Assembly: GCA_963974125.1 (NCBI GenBank) | Contig: CAXBCH010000010.1 | Location: 44,588 to 108,587 of the forward strand | Length of the DNA: 64,000 nt | From: Haliea sp963974125 | GTDB taxonomy: Bacteria; Pseudomonadota; Gammaproteobacteria; Pseudomonadales; Halieaceae | Direction of reading: 5' to 3' | Part shown: piece after piece, positions 52,365-60,946 of the stretch | How positions within the stretch are numbered: position 1 is the stretch's first letter | Layout of the letters: the number at the start of each line of letters is the position of its first letter | Translations under genes and position numbers: made by a program | Notes under the pieces: model-generated | What the model was told of the DNA's origin: nothing | The model's input: the letters and a program-made list of their open reading frames with translations, nothing else | Database searches by the model: none

Positions 52365-54110
52365 ATGGAAAACAGAATGAAGAAAAGTACCGAGATCGAC
52401 CTGATTGCCTCTCTCAACAACCCGTTTGCCACCGTGGATGAACAGGAATTCAAGGTGCCCGGCCAGCTGGCGTCGGAACCTGGTTTGTACGAGAAATCCC
52501 TGAAGGCGGGCTGGGAACTGCAGCAGCGCCCGATGAGAGCAGCGGGTGTGCGCAATACCCAGCGCCAGCACCAGAAGAACCGGATGACGATCTGGGAGCG
52601 GATCGACTACCTCGCCGATACTGCGCCCACGATCCTGTACCAGAACTGGGGGCCAAATCTCGACGGCGCCTCACTGGTCACGGCCCTGATCAAGGTCAAC
52701 GGACGTGACGTCGCCATCTACGGCCACGATTTTACGGTTAGGGCCGGCTCCATGGATGCGACCAATGGCAAGAAGCTGGCGCGGCTGTTCGAGTTGGCGG
52801 CCAAGCGCAAGATTCCCGTCGTCGGTCTCAATGATTCCGCAGGCGCCTATATCCCGGCTGGTGTCGGCGGCCTGGACGGCTATGCCGATGCCTTCACCGC
52901 GTTGCGCAAGATCAGCGGCGTGGTACCGAGCATCATGTGCATGTTCGGGTTCAACGCCGGTGGTGGTTCCTACCTGCCGCGCCAGGGCAGCTTCCTGATC
53001 CAGCCCAACGACACTTTCTTCGGTCTTACCGGTCCCGGCGTGGTGAAATCGGTCCTTGGTGAAGATGTGACTCCCGACGAACTCGGTGGCCCGGGTGTCC
53101 ACAGCCAGAGCGGCGTTACCGATTTCGTGGTGCCCGATGAAGTGGCGGCCCTGCGCAAGGTGCGGGCCCTGCTGAACTACCTGCCGGACAACAACAGCAG
53201 CCTTGCTCCCTACCTGGCGTCCTCGGACCCGGTCAGTCGCAAGACCTGGGATATCGATATCCTGCTGAAAAAGGCCTTCAATTCCCCAACGGGCTACAAT
53301 ACCCCCATCGATATCAGCATTTTGATCCAGCAACTCTGCGACCACGGCGATTTTATCGAAATCCAGGCCGAGCGCGCCCGCAACACCATCACCGCCCTCG
53401 GACGCATTGGCGGCAACGTGGTGGGTTTCGTGGCCAACAACTCGGCGGTGGCCTCGGGCCAGATTGATATCGATGCGGCTTACAAGAACGCGCGTTTCAT
53501 CCGCTTCTGCAATCTGTACAACATTCCTGTTATCTTCCTCGAGGATACGACCGGCTTCCTTCCCGGCAAGGAGCAGGAGGCACGCGGAATCGTGCAGGCC
53601 GGGCGCGCCATGCTCGACGCGATTGTCGACCTGCGTACACCGCGCTTCCTGGTGCTGGTGCGCAACGCCTTTGGCGGTGCCTACGCGTCCTACAACAACT
53701 ACCCGACCGGGGCCGACTTCGTTGTTGCCCTGCCGACCACCCGGGTAGCGGTGATGGGGCCGGCGGGTGTGGAGTACGTGTACAAGGATGAGTTGCGCCA
53801 CATTCGCGCCGGCGTGGCGGACAAGATAGCCGCCGAGACCAGGGCGCAGATGACGGCGGGACTCTCCGCTGACGAGGCGAAAACCGCCGCTACCCAGCTG
53901 GTCAACGCCTGGGTTCGTGCCGAGGAACAGCTGCTGGCCCAGCGCTACGAGCAGGAACTGATGAACCCGAACGAGGCGCTCAGTCTTGGCTCCATTTCCC
54001 AGATCGTGATGCCGTCGGATCTGCGCCAGGTGCTCGCCGAGCACATGGACTTCTGCCTGCGCCACTACACCCCGGAGCCGCTCACGTCCGTGCAGCGTGA
54101 GTTCCACTAA
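52365..54110 (+). CDS. Acyl-CoA carboxylase, carboxyltransferase subunit
   Basis: The 581-residue subunit should move a carboxyl group from biotin to an acyl-CoA, most likely propionyl-CoA given the neighbours. Motifs are NDSAGAYIPAGVGGLDGYAD (first half), GFNAGGGSYLPRQGSF, and in the second half EDTTGFLPGKEQEARGIV and RNAFGGAYASYNNYP. Two in-frame ATGs, 52365 and 52377, are possible; the second has GGA eight bases before it. The biotin-carrying subunit follows after 37 bases. It is longer than typical PccB (about 510-540), mainly at the N-terminus. Confidence 0.9.
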   Translation: MENRMKKSTEIDLIASLNNPFATVDEQEFKVPGQLASEPGLYEKSLKAGWELQQRPMRAAGVRNTQRQHQKNRMTIWERIDYLADTAPTILYQNWGPNLDGASLVTALIKVNGRDVAIYGHDFTVRAGSMDATNGKKLARLFELAAKRKIPVVGLNDSAGAYIPAGVGGLDGYADAFTALRKISGVVPSIMCMFGFNAGGGSYLPRQGSFLIQPNDTFFGLTGPGVVKSVLGEDVTPDELGGPGVHSQSGVTDFVVPDEVAALRKVRALLNYLPDNNSSLAPYLASSDPVSRKTWDIDILLKKAFNSPTGYNTPIDISILIQQLCDHGDFIEIQAERARNTITALGRIGGNVVGFVANNSAVASGQIDIDAAYKNARFIRFCNLYNIPVIFLEDTTGFLPGKEQEARGIVQAGRAMLDAIVDLRTPRFLVLVRNAFGGAYASYNNYPTGADFVVALPTTRVAVMGPAGVEYVYKDELRHIRAGVADKIAAETRAQMTAGLSADEAKTAATQLVNAWVRAEEQLLAQRYEQELMNPNEALSLGSISQIVMPSDLRQVLAEHMDFCLRHYTPEPLTSVQREFH

Positions 54111-54147
54111 GCCCGCTCCCATACCAGACAGACTGAGGAAAGATCGC

Positions 54148-56961
54148 GTGTCCAACGAATACTATCTGCGCAACCCCCTGATCCACCGCGACCGGCGTCT
54201 CGCGCGGCAAGTATCGCCCTGGGTGGCGCAGTTTGACTGCAGCGACCTGCGGCCGCTGATTATCTGCCGCGGCCCCATCCGCAAGGAGGCAATGGATGTC
54301 TTCGGTGAAATGGGGATTGAACATTTTGGCATCCTGCTCTCCGAGAAAGACTCGATTGTGTACCAGAATGCGCTGGCGCCTGAGCTTCGCTCCTTGACGG
54401 ATCCGGACCGGGTCCACCGGGTGCCGGACTACACCGGCGCCAACAAGGAAGAGCGCGACCAGCGCATCGCCCAGATCATCAGCATTGCCCGCGACAACAA
54501 CTACAACGCCATCTTCGCCGGCTATGGCTTCATGGCCGAGGACGAAACCATGGTGGCGGCCATGGAGCGCGCCGGCCTCAATTTTATCGGTCCCTGTTCG
54601 CGCACCGTGCACGATGCCGGGCTCAAGGATGAAGCCAAGCGCACCGCACTCAAGTCCGGTGTCTCGGTGACGCCCGGTATCGACAATGGCACCGCCCTGA
54701 CCCTGCTGAAAAAATATCCCGATGTCGCCGCGCTGATGGCGCTTTGCGAAGGCGAAGGCCTGGAAGTGGATCCGGCAATCTTCGACGATGACTCCCTGGG
54801 GCTTGAAGACAAGGCCGACAAGGTCCTGGCTGCGTCCTACAACAAGGGTATCGATCTCTACACCGTGGATGAACTCTGCGAAACCCTCACCGAAGCCGTG
54901 GGCCGCATGCAGGCGGATTATCCGCGCAACCGCGTGCGGCTGAAGGCGATCAGTGGCGGCGGCGGCAAGGGCCAGCGCATCCTCGGTGTCGGCCAGGCCG
55001 AGCGTACCGCGGAACTGGTCCGGGAAATCCTCAACGAGGTGAAGACCACCGGCGTTGGCGACAACAAGAACGTACTGGTCGAACTGAACATTGAAACCAC
55101 TCGCCACCAGGAAATCCAAGTGCTCGGCAACGGCGACTGGTGCATCACCATGGGCGGCCGCGATTGCTCGCTGCAGATGCACGAGCAGAAATTGCTGGAA
55201 GTCTCGGTCACCGTGGAGTCGCTGCGTCGGGCCGTGGCACAGGCGGAGGCGGCGGGCCAGGAAGTTGAGGCCCAGGTGCTGCGCCAGGATCTGTTGACCC
55301 TGGAGGAAATGGAAGACGAGGCCGCCCGCTTCGGCGCTGCGGTGGGCCTGGATTCAGTGTCGACTTTCGAGTGCATCGTCGACGGCGACAAGCACTTCTT
55401 CATGGAGATGAATACCCGTATCCAGGTGGAGCACCGGGTGACCGAGCTCTGCTACGCGCTGCGCTTCTGCAATCCCGATGACCCCAACGACAGCTTTGTG
55501 GTGGAATCCCTGGTGGAAGCGATGGTACTGCTGGCGGCCCATGGCCCGCGCCTGCCGAAGCCCAGTCGGATCCTGCGCCACAACGACAGTGTGGAGGCCC
55601 GCCTGAATGCGACCAACCAGGCACTGCAGCCCTCCGCTGGCGGTGTGATCGAGTACTGGAGCGACGCCCTCGAAGGAGAGATCCGCGACGACCAGGGTAT
55701 CAGCCTGCACAACCCCGACACCGACGTGTTCATGAAGTACACCCTGGCCGGCGCCTACGATTCCAATATCGCGCTGTTGCTGACAGTGGGCGAAAGCCGG
55801 CTTGAGACCTATGAGAAGATGGCGGAAACCATCCGCCGCACCCGCATGCGCGGCAAGGACCTCGCCACCAACCTGGAATTCCACTACGGCCTGGTAAACT
55901 GGTTCATTGGCCAGAACATCAACGCCCGGCCGACCACGCGCTTTATCGTGCCCTACCTGACAGCGGTGGGTGAGCTCAAGGACCAGGCCAACAACATCGA
56001 TCTGGACTTCGCCTGGCGGGAAATCTGCCGCGCGCGGGTCAAGGGGCTGGACGAGGCCGCTGCCAAGGCCCTGCACAGTGCGATGGAGCTGAAACAGACC
56101 CTGTTGCTGCGCCCTCTGCAGCGCCTGCTGGAAGAGCCGCATGTGCTCAGTGGCTGGCTCAGCATCAACCGCGACTGCTACACCCTGATCGAAGGCAAAC
56201 TGAGCTGGAACGAGAATCCGGTGGAGTTGCTGGCGGATACCTACCATTTCCTCAATATGGACTATACGCCGGGTGCGCCCGCTGCCAGCATGATCTGGGG
56301 CCATGACCACGATATCCTGCAGCAGGCGCTGGATTTCTACGCTGAACTCAACAACCGTGTCGACGCGCCCGACTGGATCGCCCTGCAATCCCTGCTGGCG
56401 GAGGATACGGTGCCGGCGGGCTTTACCGGGGCCAGCTGGAACGAGGTTCGCTCCGCGCACCTGGGTTTCCAGGCTGGTGTCGATATCATGGCCGTGCTGC
56501 CCAGCATTGCTGAAGCCACCGGCTACTACAACCTGACCGTGAACGAGGACCTCAGCATCCACATTCCGGAAGACCTGCTGGAACCGGAACACCAGGCCCG
56601 CATGGCCAAGGTGCTGGTGCCGCCCGTGGCCGCCCGTGGCGACGAGATCCTGGCCGAGAGTGGAGGCATGTTCTATGGCCGCGAATCGCCGCAGCACGAC
56701 CTTTTCGTGTGTGAGGGCGATCACTTCGAGGCTGGCGACCCGCTCTACATCGTTGAAGTCATGAAGATGTTCAACAAGGTCTATGCACCTTTTGCCGGCA
56801 CCATCGACAAGGTGCTGGTGGAGACCGACGGGGTCATCATTCAAAAGGGCCAGCCCCTGTTCAAGATTACCCCCGACGAGAAAATCGAAGTCGTGGCCCC
56901 GGAAGAGATTGCCGCCCGCAAGCGCGAACTCACCGCCGGCTTCCTGCAGCAAGTACTTTGA
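54148..56961 (+). CDS. Long biotin carboxylase / biotin carrier subunit of an acyl-CoA carboxylase
   Basis: The subunit carboxylates its own biotin with ATP and bicarbonate. At 937 residues it is far longer than usual PccA (about 660). The biotin carboxylase parts are recognisable but spread out: LIICRGPIRKEAMDVFGEMG, an AISGGGGKGQRILGV ATP loop, and FFMEMNTRIQVEHRVTE. About 100 residues with no counterpart that I know stand before the ATP loop, and about 350 residues separate it from the C-terminal biotinyl domain, where VEVMKMFNKV gives the biotin lysine (EVMKM, not the usual EAMKM). GTG 54148 has TGAGGAAA upstream; a GTG at 54097 would overlap the previous gene. Confidence 0.88.
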   Translation: MSNEYYLRNPLIHRDRRLARQVSPWVAQFDCSDLRPLIICRGPIRKEAMDVFGEMGIEHFGILLSEKDSIVYQNALAPELRSLTDPDRVHRVPDYTGANKEERDQRIAQIISIARDNNYNAIFAGYGFMAEDETMVAAMERAGLNFIGPCSRTVHDAGLKDEAKRTALKSGVSVTPGIDNGTALTLLKKYPDVAALMALCEGEGLEVDPAIFDDDSLGLEDKADKVLAASYNKGIDLYTVDELCETLTEAVGRMQADYPRNRVRLKAISGGGGKGQRILGVGQAERTAELVREILNEVKTTGVGDNKNVLVELNIETTRHQEIQVLGNGDWCITMGGRDCSLQMHEQKLLEVSVTVESLRRAVAQAEAAGQEVEAQVLRQDLLTLEEMEDEAARFGAAVGLDSVSTFECIVDGDKHFFMEMNTRIQVEHRVTELCYALRFCNPDDPNDSFVVESLVEAMVLLAAHGPRLPKPSRILRHNDSVEARLNATNQALQPSAGGVIEYWSDALEGEIRDDQGISLHNPDTDVFMKYTLAGAYDSNIALLLTVGESRLETYEKMAETIRRTRMRGKDLATNLEFHYGLVNWFIGQNINARPTTRFIVPYLTAVGELKDQANNIDLDFAWREICRARVKGLDEAAAKALHSAMELKQTLLLRPLQRLLEEPHVLSGWLSINRDCYTLIEGKLSWNENPVELLADTYHFLNMDYTPGAPAASMIWGHDHDILQQALDFYAELNNRVDAPDWIALQSLLAEDTVPAGFTGASWNEVRSAHLGFQAGVDIMAVLPSIAEATGYYNLTVNEDLSIHIPEDLLEPEHQARMAKVLVPPVAARGDEILAESGGMFYGRESPQHDLFVCEGDHFEAGDPLYIVEVMKMFNKVYAPFAGTIDKVLVETDGVIIQKGQPLFKITPDEKIEVVAPEEIAARKRELTAGFLQQVL

Positions 56962-56971
56962 GAGGCAGACC

Positions 56972-57382
56972 ATGATCACAGCCCTGGACCATATCGCCAT
57001 TGCGGTGCCGGATTTCGACAAGGCCATCAAACGCTTCATGGAGGACTTCGGCCTGCCCTTCGAGGGCACCGAGGATGTGGCACCGGCGAAAACCTCAACG
57101 GCCTTTTTCCCGCTGCCGCCCACCAACATTGAACTGGTGCATCCGCTCAATGGCGAGGGACCCATCGCCACCTACCTGGAAAAGCGGGGCGGCGGCCTGC
57201 ACCACCTGTGCTTCCGCTCGGATAATATCGAGGAGGATGTAGAGCGGCTGAAGGCCAGGGGTTACCAGTTCCTCTCGGACGCACCGACTCCCGGCGCCCA
57301 CAACTCCCGGGTGATCTTCATTCATCCGAAAAGCTGTGACGGCGTCCTGATCGAAATCAACCAGCCCGCCGACGAACACTGA
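56972..57382 (+). CDS. mce: Methylmalonyl-CoA epimerase
   Basis: The enzyme interconverts the (S)- and (R)-forms of methylmalonyl-CoA. The 136 residues from ATG 56972 form a vicinal-oxygen-chelate fold: ALDHIAIAVPDFDKAIKRF, ELVHPLNGEGPIATYLEKRG and GLHHLCFRSDNIEED carry the metal-binding His and Glu residues; GVLIEINQP gives the last Glu. It sits between carboxylase and mutase, exactly at its place in the pathway. GAGAGGCAGACC precedes the ATG. Confidence 0.94.
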   Translation: MITALDHIAIAVPDFDKAIKRFMEDFGLPFEGTEDVAPAKTSTAFFPLPPTNIELVHPLNGEGPIATYLEKRGGGLHHLCFRSDNIEEDVERLKARGYQFLSDAPTPGAHNSRVIFIHPKSCDGVLIEINQPADEH

Positions 57383-57405
57383 GCGGGCCCGCGGAGACAG
57401 TTACC

Positions 57406-59568
57406 ATGAGCGACAAGATCTACGACCCGGCCAGTGCCAATCCTGAAAGCTGGCGTGCTGAAGCGGAGAAAAGCCTCAAGGGCAAGGGTATCGACGCGCT
57501 GACCTGGAACACACCGGAAGGGATCGACGTCAAGCCCCTGTATACCGCCGAAGACCTGGAAAACCTGCAGTACACCAATACCATGCCGGGACTCTCGCCC
57601 TACCTGCGCGGGCCCCAGGCCACCATGTATGCGGGCCGCCCCTGGACCATCCGCCAGTACGCGGGCTTCTCCACCGCCGAGGAATCCAATGCCTTTTACC
57701 GCAAGGCACTCGCCGCCGGGGGTCAGGGCGTGTCGGTGGCCTTCGACCTCGCCACCCACCGCGGCTATGATTCCGATCACCCGCGGGTGGCCGGCGATGT
57801 TGGCAAGGCCGGTGTCGCCATTGATTCCGTCGAGGACATGAAAATACTGTTCGACGGCATTCCGCTGGAGCAGGTCTCGGTATCGATGACCATGAACGGT
57901 GCGGTGCTGCCGATCCTGGCGGGCTATATCGTCGCCGCGGAAGAACAGGGCGTGAAGCAGGAGCAATTGGCGGGCACCATCCAGAACGACATTCTGAAAG
58001 AATTCATGGTGCGCAACACCTACATCTACCCGCCGGCGCCGAGCATGAAGATCATCGGCGACATCATCGCCTATTGCTCGCGCAACATGCCCCGTTTCAA
58101 TACCATTTCCATCTCCGGGTACCACATCCAGGAGGCCGGTGCCAACGCCGCGCTGGAGCTGGCCTACACCCTTGCGGACGGCAAGGAGTACATCCGCACC
58201 GCCCTGGCGGCGGGCCTCGATATCGATGAGTTTGCGCCGCGCCTGTCCTTCTTCTGGGGCATCGGCATGAACTTCTACATGGAGATCGCCAAGCTGCGCG
58301 CGGCACGCCTGCTGTGGACGCGGATCGTCAGCGAGTTCAATCCGAAGAATCCGAAGAGCTCGATGCTGCGCACCCACAGCCAGACCTCCGGCTGGTCGCT
58401 GACCGAACAGGATCCCTACAACAACGTGGTGCGCACCACCATCGAAGCCATGGCGGCGGTCTTTGGCGGCACCCAGTCCCTGCATACCAACGCCCTGGAC
58501 GAGGCGATTGCCCTGCCCACCGAGTTTTCCGCCCGCATTGCCCGCAATACCCAGCTGATCATCCAGGAAGAAACCGGCATCACCAATGTCGTCGATCCCT
58601 GGGGCGGCTCCTACATGATGGAAAGCCTGACCCAGTCGATCGCCGACAAGGCCTGGGAGCTGATCGAAGAGGTCGAGCAGGCCGGCGGCATGGCCAAGGC
58701 GATCGAGACCGGCATGCCGAAGCTGCGCATCGAAGAGGCGGCGGCGCGCAAGCAGGCCCGGATCGACCGCGGCGAGGATGTCATCGTCGGGGTCAACAAG
58801 TACCGCACCGATGATGCCAGCGTGTTTGATGTGCTGCAGATCGATAACGACGCGGTGCGCACTTCCCAGCTGGCGCGGCTGGCAAAGGTCCGGGAAAATC
58901 GCGATGAGGCTGCGGTGGAAGACATCCTCGAGCAGATCTACCAGGCCGCGGTCAGTGGCGAGGGCAACCTGCTGGAATTGTCCATCGAGGCGACCCGGCG
59001 CCGGGCCACGGTGGGGGAAATCTCCTTCGCCATGGAGCGCGAGTTCGGTCGTTTCAACGCCCAGGCCCAGACCGTGTCCGGGGTCTACGGCTCCGCCTTC
59101 CAGCAGGACGAGAACTGGCAGGGGATCAGCATGGATATCGATGAGTTTGTGGCCAAATACGGCCGCCGTCCGCGCATGCTGGTGTGCAAGATGGGCCAGG
59201 ACGGTCACGACCGCGGTGCCAAAGTGGTCGCCACCGCCTTTGCCGATGTCGGCTTCGATATCGACCTGTCACCGATGTTTTCCACCCCGGAAGAAGTCGC
59301 CCGCCAGGCGATCGAGAACGACGTGCACGTGGTCGGTGCCTCGTCGCTCGCCGCGGGTCACAAGACCCTGATTCCGCAGCTGGTGGAAGAGCTGCGCAAG
59401 CAGGGCGCGAAGGATATCGTGGTGATTGCCGGCGGCGTGATTCCGCGGCAGGACTACGACTTCCTCTACGAGGCCGGGGTCAAATGCATCTTCGGTCCGG
59501 GCACCCCGATTCCGGTCTGTGCCCGGGATGTGCTGGACGCGGTCAACGAGGCCCAGGGCGCGGCCTGA
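57406..59568 (+). CDS. scpA: Methylmalonyl-CoA mutase (B12-dependent)
   Basis: The mutase turns (R)-methylmalonyl-CoA into succinyl-CoA. The 720 residues include the TIM-barrel substrate domain and the C-terminal cobalamin domain with GQDGHDRG, whose His binds cobalt. Tyr75 in TMYAGRPWTIRQYAG and Arg203 in KEFMVRNTYIYPP match the residues that recognise the methylmalonyl carboxylate; isobutyryl-CoA mutases have Phe and Gln there. GYHIQEAGAN carries the active-site His. A single-chain homodimer as in E. coli Sbm is expected, since no small subunit gene is near. Confidence 0.96.
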   Translation: MSDKIYDPASANPESWRAEAEKSLKGKGIDALTWNTPEGIDVKPLYTAEDLENLQYTNTMPGLSPYLRGPQATMYAGRPWTIRQYAGFSTAEESNAFYRKALAAGGQGVSVAFDLATHRGYDSDHPRVAGDVGKAGVAIDSVEDMKILFDGIPLEQVSVSMTMNGAVLPILAGYIVAAEEQGVKQEQLAGTIQNDILKEFMVRNTYIYPPAPSMKIIGDIIAYCSRNMPRFNTISISGYHIQEAGANAALELAYTLADGKEYIRTALAAGLDIDEFAPRLSFFWGIGMNFYMEIAKLRAARLLWTRIVSEFNPKNPKSSMLRTHSQTSGWSLTEQDPYNNVVRTTIEAMAAVFGGTQSLHTNALDEAIALPTEFSARIARNTQLIIQEETGITNVVDPWGGSYMMESLTQSIADKAWELIEEVEQAGGMAKAIETGMPKLRIEEAAARKQARIDRGEDVIVGVNKYRTDDASVFDVLQIDNDAVRTSQLARLAKVRENRDEAAVEDILEQIYQAAVSGEGNLLELSIEATRRRATVGEISFAMEREFGRFNAQAQTVSGVYGSAFQQDENWQGISMDIDEFVAKYGRRPRMLVCKMGQDGHDRGAKVVATAFADVGFDIDLSPMFSTPEEVARQAIENDVHVVGASSLAAGHKTLIPQLVEELRKQGAKDIVVIAGGVIPRQDYDFLYEAGVKCIFGPGTPIPVCARDVLDAVNEAQGAA

Positions 59569-59572
59569 CGCT

Positions 59573-60532
59573 GTGACCGGGATCGATCTCGAGGCGCTGC
59601 GCGGGGGCAATCGCCGTGCGCTGGCGAAGGCCATTACCCTGGTGGAGAGCTCTCTGGAGACTCATCGGGAAGAGGCCCAGCACGTGCTGGAGGCGCTGTT
59701 GCCCGACACTGGCAACAGCATCCGCGTCGGCATATCCGGGGTGCCCGGAGTCGGCAAGTCGACCTTTATCGAGACCTTCGGCCTCTATCTGATCAGCCAG
59801 GGCAAGAAAGTCGCGGTGCTGGCGGTGGACCCCAGCTCGCCCATAGCGGGAGGCTCGATTCTCGGCGACAAGACCCGCATGGAACAGCTGTCGCGTCGCG
59901 ACGAGGCCTTTATCCGGCCGTCGCCATCCTCTGGCGCTCTCGGCGGCGTGGCGCAGAAAACCCGGGAAACCATGCTGTTGTGCGAGGCCGCCGGCTACGA
60001 TGTGATCCTGGTGGAAACCGTGGGGGTCGGCCAGTCCGAGTACCAGGTGGCCGGCATGGTGGACTTCTTCATGGTGCTGATGCTGCCCGGCGGCGGCGAC
60101 GAGCTGCAGGGGATCAAGAAAGGCATTATGGAACTGGCCGACGCCCTGGTGATCAACAAGGCCGACGGCGACAGCGTGATGCTCGCCAAACAGGCCCGCC
60201 AGCACTATTTGTCGGCCATGCACCTGCTGCGCCACAGCAGTTTCTGGACCCCGCAGGTAGTGACCTGCTCAGCGCTGAAGAACCAGGGTATTGACGCGGT
60301 CTGGGGGATGATCGTGGACTATTATTTCCAGGCCCTGAAAGCCGATGCCTTCCAACGCAAGCGTGCCCGCCAGAACCGCGACTGGATGCGGCAGCTTCTG
60401 CATGAGCTGTTGCTGCAGCGCCTGCGACAGAATCCGCGTATCAGCGCCCTGTTGCCGAAGCTGGAGCAGGCGGTGGAGGAGGGCAGTACCACGGCCTATC
60501 TGGCGGCCCGCGAGCTGATTGACCTGCTCTGA
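59573..60532 (+). CDS. meaB: MeaB-type GTPase, mutase chaperone
   Basis: MeaB protects and reloads methylmalonyl-CoA mutase with cobalamin. The start is GTG 59573, four bases after the mutase stop, giving 319 residues. The GTPase motifs are GVPGVGKSTFIE (P-loop), DPSSPIAGGSILGDKTRM (switch region typical of the G3E/ArgK-MeaB group), ETVGVGQSE and the NKAD specificity motif. A longer same-frame reading that begins inside the mutase gene is not supported. Confidence 0.95.
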   Translation: MTGIDLEALRGGNRRALAKAITLVESSLETHREEAQHVLEALLPDTGNSIRVGISGVPGVGKSTFIETFGLYLISQGKKVAVLAVDPSSPIAGGSILGDKTRMEQLSRRDEAFIRPSPSSGALGGVAQKTRETMLLCEAAGYDVILVETVGVGQSEYQVAGMVDFFMVLMLPGGGDELQGIKKGIMELADALVINKADGDSVMLAKQARQHYLSAMHLLRHSSFWTPQVVTCSALKNQGIDAVWGMIVDYYFQALKADAFQRKRARQNRDWMRQLLHELLLQRLRQNPRISALLPKLEQAVEEGSTTAYLAARELIDLL

Positions 60533-60578
60533 GCGGTAGCTGTTATCATGGCGGCACCCGGTTCGCGGACTCAATCCC

Positions 60579-60896
60579 ATGCGCTTCCAGCCCCTGGAAA
60601 AACTGATCAACCTGCATGACAATTACCGCCGCCACTTCCGCATTGACCACCTGGCCCTGCTGCTGGTGCAACATGAGGGGGCGCTGTACCTGATCGAATC
60701 CCGCTGTCCCCATCGCGAACACCCGCTGGAAGACGCCCACATGGAACGGGGTGTACTGGAGTGCCCCCTGCACCGTTACCGGTTTGCCCTCGCGGACGGG
60801 CAACTGCTGTACGCGTCTGAAGAGCCCTGCCGGCATTTGCAAACCTGGCCGGTAATTTATGAAGGCAATGAAGTGGGTCTGTTGCTGCCCGACTGA
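60579..60896 (+). CDS. Small Rieske [2Fe-2S] protein
   Basis: The 105-residue protein is a lone Rieske domain: CPHREHPL and, 16 residues on, CPLHRYRF give the C-x-H and C-x2-H cluster ligands. It resembles NirD-like or ring-dioxygenase ferredoxins and could be an electron carrier. No oxygenase or reductase gene is directly adjacent; the P450 at 37592 is over 20 kb away. It lies 46 bases after meaB. Confidence 0.9.
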   Translation: MRFQPLEKLINLHDNYRRHFRIDHLALLLVQHEGALYLIESRCPHREHPLEDAHMERGVLECPLHRYRFALADGQLLYASEEPCRHLQTWPVIYEGNEVGLLLPD

Positions 60897-60946
60897 GCCC
60901 TTGAACGGACAGCTGCAGCTGTCCCTTGCTATCTGGAGCACCTTGC

